DNA from: CAZADH01 sp964483805
GTDB taxonomy: Bacteria > Muiribacteriota > Ozemobacteria > Ozemobacterales > Ozemobacteraceae
Assembly (NCBI GenBank): GCA_964483805.1
Contig: CAZADH010000232.1
Span: 1-9,985, forward strand
Direction of reading: 5' to 3'
Length of the DNA stretch: 9,985 bases
Shown here piece by piece: positions 6,601 to 9,985 of this stretch (position 1 is the stretch's first letter; every line of letters begins with the position of its first letter). The position numbers and the translations under genes were made by a program. The notes beneath the pieces are model-generated. The model had not been told where the DNA came from. It did no database searches and worked only from the letters and a program-made list of their open reading frames with translations.

Positions 6601-7675
6601 TGGTCGCCGAGGCGCCGCGCGTGTCGGTGACATGCACAGTGATCGTGGCAAGCCCGTCGAACGCCATCGCGAGCCACGTCGCCTTGGTCGGGTCGGCGGC
6701 ATCAACGGTAAGGGTGCCGCCCTCGGCGACCCACGCGAACACGAGTTTGCCGGCATCGTCGGCGTCGGGGTCGGTGCCGCGTGCCTGCAACTGCACGGTG
6801 GCGCCCGGATCGACGCGGTTGGCCGCGCGGTTGGCGACCGTCGCGGCGGTGAGGGCCAGTTGAACGGTCGGCGGATGGTTCACGCCGGCGGTGGTGCTCG
6901 CCTGCCCGACCGACACGTCGACCGCGACCGGTGCCACACCGGAAACGAATGGCAGGGCCGCGACGGTCAGCGTCTCAGAAGGCAATACAACGTCAATATC
7001 TGCTGTGGTGAATCCGGCCGGGAGCGGCGGTGTGGTGAAGGTGCCACCGGCGCCGGTGAAGAAGGTCTCGCCCCACAACCGCACCGGCGTGTTTGGGGGC
7101 AACGGCTGGCCGGCCGCATCGCGCAGCACGCCGGTGACGATATTGGTGGCGGGCAGGAGCGTGACGTCGGGGGCCACGACCTGCTCGGCCGCGTCGTTGA
7201 CGACAACGTTGTCGGTGCGCATCTTCATGACCACGCCGCTCGTCGGTTGCGTGTAACTGGCCACGACCGCGTGGTTGCCGGGCGGCACCTGGTCGAAGCG
7301 GTAGCTGCCACTCGCGTCGGTAAATACATGAGGTACCGTCGGCAGGTCGGCCAACCACACTTCCGCGCCGGCAATCGGTAGCGTGCCGCTCACCTGGGCT
7401 GCGCGCGTGCCCGACGCGGCGGTCGCGTCATCCGCAATCACGGGACTGTTGCCGCTCCGGGCCGTTGCACTGCGCACGCTTGGCGCGGTCGAGTCGGCGA
7501 GAATGCGTCCGGTCAGGGCCCGCGGCGCGCCGGCAAGCACGGCCGGTTGCGACGGGTCGTAGTCGCTGCCCATGCGGCAGCCCACCACGTTCGTGAACGC
7601 AGCGGCGAGCACCGCGACGACAGCGGCGATGGCGAACAGGTGCGGGGTGACGACCGACCGGATGGCACGTGACAT
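689..7675 (-). CDS. Giant surface lipoprotein with Ig-like repeats, thrombospondin type 3 segment and two C-terminal FGE/C-type-lectin-fold domains
   Basis: A 2328-residue protein, probably an outer-membrane-anchored adhesin or binding protein. The ATG at 7673-7675 is chosen because GGGAGG lies 7 nt upstream and a signal peptide begins at once; an earlier ATG at 7729 would add 18 residues without an RBS. Residues 1-32 are a lipoprotein signal (basic n-region, Ala/Val core) ending VVGC, with lipidated Cys33. In order follow: carboxypeptidase-regulatory-like beta domains (~95-180 and 180-260); a PKD/cadherin-like domain (~268-366); an SbsA-type Ig-like domain (~377-478); eight prolines (487-494); Big_13-like units (TPTLTGTV...ATDxAGN; ~499-586, 677-765, 863-947) alternating with Big_12-like units (SPIPVTVTF...DAAGNNNTAATQ; ~766-860, 948-1042, 1295-1391, 1393-1489, 1596-1690, 1966-2060). 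A thrombospondin type 3 segment sits at ~1150-1187. FGE-like domains occupy ~1691-1953 and 2061-2328, each with WDIGGN and a final GFRxTR. The catalytic cysteine motif of true formylglycine-generating enzymes is not seen, so these are probably ligand-binding. Dyad operator-like repeats lie upstream. The ligand is unknown. Confidence 0.9.
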   Translation of the reverse strand: MSRAIRSVVTPHLFAIAAVVAVLAAAFTNVVGCRMGSDYDPSQPAVLAGAPRALTGRILADSTAPSVRSATARSGNSPVIADDATAASGTRAAQVSGTLPIAGAEVWLADLPTVPHVFTDASGSYRFDQVPPGNHAVVASYTQPTSGVVMKMRTDNVVVNDAAEQVVAPDVTLLPATNIVTGVLRDAAGQPLPPNTPVRLWGETFFTGAGGTFTTPPLPAGFTTADIDVVLPSETLTVAALPFVSGVAPVAVDVSVGQASTTAGVNHPPTVQLALTAATVANRAANRVDPGATVQLQARGTDPDADDAGKLVFAWVAEGGTLTVDAADPTKATWLAMAFDGLATITVHVTDTRGASATMALPMLVGIDRPAQRDVEPPTVVTRAPAPGAERVATDSPVLVTFSEPLFAASVNTDTVTVASGATRIGGQVTLGGDGKTLTFAATAGLPAGALVRVTVATTVLDRGGNALAAPDTWTFTTVAPAAVVTPPPPPPPPADTTAPVVTVAALTTNDTTPTLTGTIDDPTATVRVTVNAKTYTATLSGTTWTVTIPDADALTDGQYDVQIAATDPAGNVGRDATSNELTVDTATRVAVLSGTPASPTKATTAAITVGGTGVVAYKYKLDNGAWGAETAVTTPISLTDLTEGVHTLMVLGKNALGTWQAESAGTTFTWTIDTTAPVVTVSALTTNTTTPTLTGTVDDANAAVVITVGSKQYTATVSGTTWTAVIPSGDPIPAGTHDVAATATDRAGNVGTNAGVHALIIDTDALAVTMTTTAPNPTRTAPIPVKIVFTKAVADFTIDDITVTNGTKADFAAIDTRQYTCNITNPGQGEAKVELAANAAHDVAGTGNTAATPLAVIFDNVAPTVTCAALTTNSTTPTLTGTVEAGAAVTATVNGHTYTATVTGTTWTTAVNDALTNGTYDITVAATDAAGNLGNDATTNELTVDTNALTVTVATTASNPTKLSPIPVTVTFGKDVADFVAADVTVTNGALSGFAATNARVYTFNITPTGQGAVSVTVAAGVAHDAAGTANAAGSMNTTYDTVAPTVTVNQKPGQADPTVASPIAFTVVFSEPVTGFGQTKVTLSGTANPTTAEVTEVAPNNGTTFEVAASGMSSDGTVVCQVGAGKVADTADNANAPSTSTDNSVTWGLDSDGDGVPDISDNAPFVANPSQTDVDGDGIGDVIDMHTQMPQVTAVAVVDGRNVDVTFDEPMKTSDVTTAANYTLSGPGKGTLADHPNSVANTSGNTYRLTWTTGEMKIAGDVTITVASTVRCSENNAMGTTKSGTATGAGVGTSPTVTLSSTAPATTNAAIPVTVTFDEDVTGFDVDDVAVANGTKSAFTNTTPNRVWTLTVTPTAPGAVTVDVAAAAATDAALNGNTVATQLTRTYDNVVPTVALSSTAPNPTNTSPIPVTITFSKDVSGFDLTDLTVGNGAAGNLQVVTANRVWTADITPSGQGAVTVDLAANKAQDAAGNNNTAATQLTRTYDNVAPTGAFAAVSSPRTGLPGILNLTMSESVTGIDIGDFALTLNGTPVSLTTCAVGGTGANWWIDLSSLISNDGTYVLTLTAAGSGIKDGANNPLGSDVTKTWVVDATPPTVTISSTRANPTNDLTPIRVKVTFSENVTGFESADVTVANAILSDFSTVSASEYVFYLTITGNGHPTVNVAANVAQDAGGNNNTAATQYVHQVSGADGADVLFSEGAATSKYVLVPRTQLPDNTWVPAFYCAKYVAAQESATRAMSVSGAAPWVWVMWDEAKTACTNAGGALITEDRWLAIANNALNVGANWTSGTKGTGMLFRGHSDGTPNNALVSPNDDSDGYVGTGNSAANAVGSGKEQSRMKTLSNGAKIWDIGGNVCQWVDQQWPAGDWYTGNTTSGWIETSDPITRTSITTTIYTAAANGVGRIENDNGVDCAFVRSGYWSDAGNAGAFTLRLTTGPWTAGIAFGFRCTRGSTSTTPPAGDVTGPGVSFSGPTGTRTTAAAVTVSVTFTEPVEGFDASDLTATNCVLSNFASTDGAHYSFTLEPTGNGNPSVDLAGNKAFDMAGNPNTAAAQYSFTLAGADGSDVTFTEGAATSKYVLVPRTQLPDGTWVPAFYCAKYVAAQESASPLRACSISGATPWVSINWNDAKTACTNSGGSLIGEDQWLAIANNALNVNANWTGGTKGSGMLFRGHSDSSPAATQVAPMDDSDGYAGTGNSVSVGTEQCRMKTLTNGAKIWDIGGNLNQWVDGFQAANTSYSGIQASSWYEYSSISLAKILPKIPALGPNPFDSTAGVGKIYQDYGPLDRAFIRGGGYWDGAQAGAFMLFLGSHPNDFGGGMGFRSTRP
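692..1780 (-). repeat. Second Big_12 + FGE-like module (C-terminal copy)
   Basis: Residues ~1966-2328 repeat the module at ~1596-1953. The first half of the FGE-like domain is nearly the same as in the other copy (for example SKYVLVPRTQLPD, then WVPAFYCAKYVAAQES). At DNA level the segment from about 1411 matches 2521 onward with only a few differences over ~50 bp, an offset of 1110 bp. After the shared NGAKIWDIGGN motif the copies diverge sharply. This copy gains a segment (SISLAKILPKIPALGPNPF) absent from the other, and its base composition from about 690 to 1000 is visibly less GC-rich than the rest of the gene. Confidence 0.75.
1817..2890 (-). repeat. First Big_12 + FGE-like module
   Basis: Residues ~1596-1953 form an Ig-like unit followed by an FGE/C-type-lectin-fold domain. 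The domain begins near GADGADVLFSEGAATSKYV and ends IAFGFRCTRG, before a short Thr/Pro linker (STSTTPPAGDV). It has conserved family landmarks RGHSD, NDDSDGY, IWDIGGNVCQWV and AFVRSGYW. Its last 40 residues differ from the C-terminal copy at most exposed positions while keeping the scaffold AGAF-L-L and GFR-TR. Confidence 0.75.
4115..4228 (-). other. Thrombospondin type 3 (calcium-binding) segment inside the giant lipoprotein
   Basis: Residues ~1150-1187 contain two Asp-rich calcium loops, DSDGDGVPD and DVDGDGIGD, separated by a short NPSQT spacer. This is the standard thrombospondin type 3 pattern. It falls between two blocks of Ig-like repeats and could act as a calcium-rigidified hinge. 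The motif is seen directly; the mechanical role is inferred. Confidence 0.8.
6194..6217 (-). other. Eight-proline linker in the giant lipoprotein
   Basis: Residues 487-494 are eight consecutive prolines. They separate the N-terminal regulatory-like/PKD/SbsA-type domains from the long Ig-like repeat array. The run is encoded by a GC-only 24-bp tract and probably forms a stiff polyproline spacer near the cell-surface anchor. Confidence 0.8.
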
Positions 7676-7682
7676 GAGATGA

Positions 7683-7688
7683 CCTCCC
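7683..7688 (-). promoter_or_regulatory. Shine-Dalgarno GGGAGG deciding the start of the giant lipoprotein gene
   Basis: GGGAGG on the minus strand is followed by a 7-nt spacer (TCATCTC) and the ATG at 7673-7675. It supports this start over the in-frame ATG 54 nt further upstream. Confidence 0.75.
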
Positions 7689-7712
7689 GACGTTTTTCGG
7701 CGAATTGCCGGC

Positions 7713-7742
7713 AGGCTAGCGGAAGTCACCCCTGTTTGTCTG
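7713..7742 (-). promoter_or_regulatory. Weak candidate promoter of the giant lipoprotein gene (CAGACA / TAGCCT)
   Basis: On the minus strand, CAGACA (7737-7742) and TAGCCT (7713-7718) are separated by 18 bp, a poor sigma-70 match. If real, transcription would start near 7706 and the nearest clear dyad site (centre ~7751) would lie at about -45, a usual place for an activator that contacts RNA polymerase. A poor core promoter beside operator-like repeats fits activator dependence. Speculative. Confidence 0.25.
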
Positions 7743-7780
7743 TCGGGGGAAACCCTGAGGCCGATTCAGGGAAATCCCGG
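7721..7780. promoter_or_regulatory. Operator-like dyad repeats upstream of the giant lipoprotein gene
   Basis: Two clear copies of a dyad motif read GGGGGAAACCCTGA (7745-7758) and TTCAGGGAAATCCC (7765-7778). Their GGG cores lie at 7747 and 7769, exactly 22 bp apart. A degenerate third site (GGAAG at 7721-7725, CCCCTG at 7729-7734) lies about one step closer to the gene. The same motif recurs four times between the kinase and regulator genes. The 22-bp period is two helical turns, which fits dimers bound side by side on one face. The response regulator encoded just upstream is the obvious candidate ligand, by inference. Confidence 0.6.
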
Positions 7781-7967
7781 AGACTTTTGTTGCGGAAGGT
7801 CATGGTTGAGGGAACGAGGCCGTCAGAGAGGTGCGTCGGGCCAGAAAAAAACTCGAGGGTCCCAGATTGGGGTGGGGCGAAAGCCGCTTCGGTGGCCGAT
7901 GAGGACCGAGATCCGAAACGGAAACGGTCGACGACCCGGAGTTAAGTCAACCGTCCCTGAAATCGAG
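7781..7967. other. Rest of the intergenic region between the regulator and the giant lipoprotein gene
   Basis: No gene is supported here. A 10-bp direct repeat GAGTTAAGTC occurs at 7939-7948 and 7965-7974, the second overlapping the regulator stop. A T7 run on the minus strand (7845-7851) follows the palindrome CTCGAG, and GGCGAAAGCC (GAAA-loop mini-hairpin) lies about 30 bp upstream of it; together these could be a weak terminator of the regulator transcript, but the stems are short. A single half-site CCCTGAAATCG (7955-7965) resembles the dyad motif. Confidence 0.35.
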
Positions 7968-8690
7968 TTAAGTCGTACGCGACCGAAATGGGCGAGAGGC
8001 GACGGCGAGTCGGGCGAGTTCGCGCTGCGTGCTCACACCGAGCGTCTCGCAGAGGCGCGCGCAGTGCGTCTCGACGGTCTTGCGGCTGAGTGACAGCTTG
8101 GTGGCGATCTCGGTGACCGAGTAGCCCTCGCCCAGGAGGCCAAAGACCTGCCGAGGGCGGGGCGGCAAGCCATTGATGACGGTCGGGTCCAACTCGAGAT
8201 TCTCGACGTTGCCCGTTGCCGGAGTCGCCGTGTCGGTCTTGAACTGTGCTGCCACGCTGGGTGACAATCCTCGGGCGGCAGCCGGAGACAAGGTGCGCTC
8301 CCCACGCAGGGCGGCTGCAATGGTCTCGAGCAATACGCCCGTGGGTTCACTCTTGCACACGAACCCGGTCGCGCCGGCCGCGAGTGCGCGCTCAACGTAG
8401 GGGGCGTCGTCATGCATCGTGTAGGCGACCAGTGGCAACTTCGGCCAACGTTGGTGCAGGTCGTGCAGCAACTGAATTCCGTCGTACCCCCGCAGATTCA
8501 GATCGACCAGAACGACTTCGGGGCGGCCGCGTTCGATGCCCGAGAACGCTGCATCGGGATCACCTGCGTCGCCGCAAATCTCGAACCCGCGCTGCGAAAG
8601 CAATTGCATCAAGCCAATGCGCATTACGGCATGGTCATCGACGTAAAACACGCGGGTTGGCTGAGGGGGCGTGTTGTCGGTTGTCGTCAT
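7968..8690 (-). CDS. Two-component response regulator, REC + LuxR/NarL-type HTH (240 aa)
   Basis: A DNA-binding response regulator. Residues ~13-130 form a receiver domain with the acidic pair Asp18/Asp19, phospho-acceptor Asp63 (VVLVDLNLRG), Thr91 and the conserved Lys113. Residues ~172-235 form a LuxR/NarL helix-turn-helix, with LPPRPRQVFGLLGEGYSVTE and then the recognition helix around SLSRKTVETHCARL. The linker (~131-171) is rather long and rich in Ala, Thr and Pro. The ATG at 8688-8690 is preceded by AGGA at a usable distance (CAGGATCTTGAC). It is transcribed in the same direction as the upstream kinase gene (gap 290 bp) and the downstream giant lipoprotein gene (gap 292 bp). Both gaps contain the same 22-bp-spaced dyad repeats, which suggests it regulates itself and the lipoprotein. 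The two-component assignment is firm; the target assignment is inference. Confidence 0.93.
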   Translation of the reverse strand: MTTTDNTPPQPTRVFYVDDHAVMRIGLMQLLSQRGFEICGDAGDPDAAFSGIERGRPEVVLVDLNLRGYDGIQLLHDLHQRWPKLPLVAYTMHDDAPYVERALAAGATGFVCKSEPTGVLLETIAAALRGERTLSPAAARGLSPSVAAQFKTDTATPATGNVENLELDPTVINGLPPRPRQVFGLLGEGYSVTEIATKLSLSRKTVETHCARLCETLGVSTQRELARLAVASRPFRSRTT

Positions 8691-8757
8691 GTCAAGATCC
8701 TGTTGTCTGTGGAGTTGCTGCGTATTCTAATAGGGCATTCGATTCTTCTCGAGGCTA

Positions 8758-8786
8758 AGGATACGCCGCGCACGATTCGGAAGCAA
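8758..8786 (-). promoter_or_regulatory. Candidate sigma-70 promoter of the response regulator gene (TTGCTT-17-TATCCT)
   Basis: On the minus strand, TTGCTT (8781-8786) and TATCCT (8758-8763) are separated by exactly 17 bp. A start near 8751 would give a leader of about 60 nt. The dyad repeat cluster lies about 125-205 bp upstream of this start, so any regulation through it from this promoter would act at a distance. Confidence 0.4.
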
Positions 8787-8876
8787 GACCCACATCCGCT
8801 ATGTACTGTGGACCGCTGAAAACCTTTTGCTATAAGTGTTTGCGAGCGTCGTGATTCGATATCGAGGCCGACGCGA

Positions 8877-8957
8877 TTCAGGGAAAACCTGAAACCGGTT
8901 CAGGGAATACCCCTAATTGATTAAGGGAAACCCCTGATCTCGGTTCAGGGAACGCCC
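8877..8957. promoter_or_regulatory. Four tandem operator-like dyad repeats between kinase and regulator genes
   Basis: Four units share TTMAGGGAA followed by a C-rich, mostly CCTGA-like half: TTCAGGGAAAACCTGAA (8877), TTCAGGGAATACCCCTAA (8899), TTAAGGGAAACCCCTGA (8921) and TTCAGGGAACGCCC (8944). Their starts are 22, 22 and 23 bp apart. Each unit is itself an imperfect inverted repeat around AAA, and G-A-T-T or G-G-T-T precedes each. The cluster begins 23 bp after the kinase stop codon. The regular phasing and recurrence upstream of the giant lipoprotein gene indicate binding sites for a dimeric regulator rather than random repeats. The bound protein is inferred to be the adjacent response regulator. 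Confidence 0.7.
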
Positions 8958-8980
8958 GCCAGAAAACTTGGGTCGCGGTG

Positions 8981-9985
8981 CTACCGCGTCGCGCGGCGCG
9001 GCGCCGGCCCGGGTGCAATTGGCGGTACCGGAATGCGTGCGCATACCCGTGTGCCGCCCTGTTTGCGGCGGCTGATGCTGAACGAACCCCCGAGGAGCCG
9101 GCAACGGGTCTCCATGCTCATGAGCCCCAGGCCGCGGCCCGGTTGCTCGGCGCGGCAGCCCGCAGCGTCGCTGGCGACAAAATCGGCGCCGTCGTTCTCG
9201 ACCGTGAGGATCATCCGGTGGGCCCGCCGGGTGAGCGCCACGCACACCGATCGCGGCCGCCCGTGGCGCACGGCATTGGTGAGCGCCTCCTGAACCAGTC
9301 GGTACAGGTGGATGGCGGCATCCTGGGTTGGCGGGCGCAGGTCCGGCAATACGTTATATTGACAGTCGACGCGGTGGTGCGCGGCGGTGTTGGCCAGCAA
9401 GGTCCGCACCTGCTCTGAAAACGTATACGGGTTGAGGTCGAGCGCACAGGCATCATGCGACAGCCGCCGCAATGCATCGCGGGTGCGTTCCAGTTCGTCG
9501 CTGATGGCCGTGAATCGCTCGGGCTTGGGGAGCGTGCCGCTCGCCGCCTCCAAGGCAAGCGCTTCGTGCATCATTTTGACACCATTGATGCGTTGGCTGA
9601 TGTCATCATGGAGGTCGCGGCCGAGCCGGCTGCGCTCGCGCTCGGCGGCCCGCACCAGTTCGGCTTCGAGCCCGCGCCGGCGGGTGACCTCTCGCCGCAG
9701 GGCGGTGTTGGTCTGGCGCAGTTCGCGCGTGCGCTTCTGCACTCGCCGCTCGAGCTCATCGTTGGCCGTGCGGAGTTCTTCTTCGAGGCGCTTGCGTTGC
9801 GAAATGTCGTGGCCGAAGCCGACCATGTAGGTGTAGTTGCCGGCGGCGTCGGGCACGACCGTGAACGTGTCGTTGACCCAGACGTAGTGGCCGTCGACGT
9901 GGCGCATGCGTATCTCGACGTAGCACGTGACTTTCTTGCCGGGGTTCGCGGCAAACTGGCGGTCGCGCTCGGCCCAGATCCCGGG
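8981..9985 (-). CDS. PAS-domain sensor histidine kinase of the HisKA_3 type, 5' end outside the window
   Basis: The visible C-terminal 334 residues are open to the right edge, so the true start lies beyond 9985. Visible residues ~1-65 are the end of a PAS/PAC fold (MRHVDGHYVWVNDTF, then MVGFGHDISQRKRLEEEL). A coiled coil follows (~66-115, RTANDELERRVQKRTREL). The HisKA_3 dimerisation/phospho-acceptor helix reads AERERSRLGRDLHDDISQR; the His codon is at 9608-9610. The ATPase domain has an N box (QEALTNAVRHG), a D-G box (LTVENDGADF) and a glycine box (GRGLGLMSM). The NarX/DegS-like architecture normally pairs with LuxR/NarL-type regulators, which is exactly what is encoded next. No membrane segment is visible in this part. 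The final residues (PVPPIAPGPAPRRATR) are a short Pro/Arg tail. The signal sensed is unknown. Confidence 0.93.
   Translation of the reverse strand, partial: PGIWAERDRQFAANPGKKVTCYVEIRMRHVDGHYVWVNDTFTVVPDAAGNYTYMVGFGHDISQRKRLEEELRTANDELERRVQKRTRELRQTNTALRREVTRRRGLEAELVRAAERERSRLGRDLHDDISQRINGVKMMHEALALEAASGTLPKPERFTAISDELERTRDALRRLSHDACALDLNPYTFSEQVRTLLANTAAHHRVDCQYNVLPDLRPPTQDAAIHLYRLVQEALTNAVRHGRPRSVCVALTRRAHRMILTVENDGADFVASDAAGCRAEQPGRGLGLMSMETRCRLLGGSFSISRRKQGGTRVCARIPVPPIAPGPAPRRATR

Noticed and set aside
3524..7381. A 1285-codon open frame on the plus strand, opposite the giant lipoprotein gene
   Set aside because: Its product is an Arg/Gly/His/Val/Asp-rich low-complexity string without domains, as expected for the antisense of a GC-rich Thr/Ala/Val-rich repeat gene. 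The minus-strand frame has a signal peptide, ribosome binding site and recognisable domains.
8877..8957. Regular short repeats considered as a CRISPR array
   Set aside because: Units are only 22-23 bp in total, each is an imperfect dyad, there are no unique spacers of usual length and no cas genes. Recurrence in a second promoter region fits operators better.
8913..9245. A 110-codon minus-strand frame overlapping the end of the kinase gene
   Set aside because: It is the shifted frame of the kinase ATPase domain, whose N, D-G and glycine boxes are clearly encoded in the other frame.

Overview
The window is high-GC bacterial DNA in which all five supportable genes lie on the minus strand. Read in transcription order (right to left) they are a sensor histidine kinase cut by the right edge (8981-9985), a LuxR/NarL-type response regulator (7968-8690), a giant repeat-rich lipoprotein of 2328 residues (689-7675), and a small overlapping toxin/antitoxin-like pair (259-477 and 2-262). 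The lipoprotein signal peptide, PAS-type kinase and Ig-repeat surface protein point to a Gram-negative-type bacterium. The style suggests an environmental lineage such as Verrucomicrobiota/Planctomycetota or a proteobacterium, but nothing in the window fixes the phylum.

The giant protein dominates. It has a lipobox (Cys33), two carboxypeptidase-regulatory-like beta domains, a PKD/cadherin-like domain, an SbsA-type Ig-like domain and an eight-proline linker. A long series of bacterial Ig-like repeats follows, interrupted by a calcium-binding thrombospondin type 3 segment. The C terminus holds two tandem copies of an Ig-repeat plus formylglycine-generating-enzyme-like (FGE, C-type-lectin fold) module. 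The two modules are nearly identical in their first halves and strongly different in their last ~100 residues. The last 40 residues resemble the variable region of diversity-generating-retroelement (DGR) target proteins, but no reverse transcriptase, accessory gene or template repeat is visible here.

The most interesting non-coding signal is a set of dyad repeats of the form TTCAGGGAAA-N-CCCTGA spaced 22-23 bp apart. Four lie in the gap between kinase and regulator (8877-8957). Two clear copies and one degenerate copy lie upstream of the giant lipoprotein gene (7721-7780). The simplest reading is that they are operators of the regulator encoded between them, which would control its own gene and the surface protein. 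This is inference.

Downstream of the giant gene (478-688) there is a strong 14-bp-arm hairpin and a 32-bp degenerate direct copy of part of it. This could be a terminator duplication or the scar of a lost third copy of the 3' end. The toxin-like gene appears to have lost its normal N terminus through a small frameshift near position 518.
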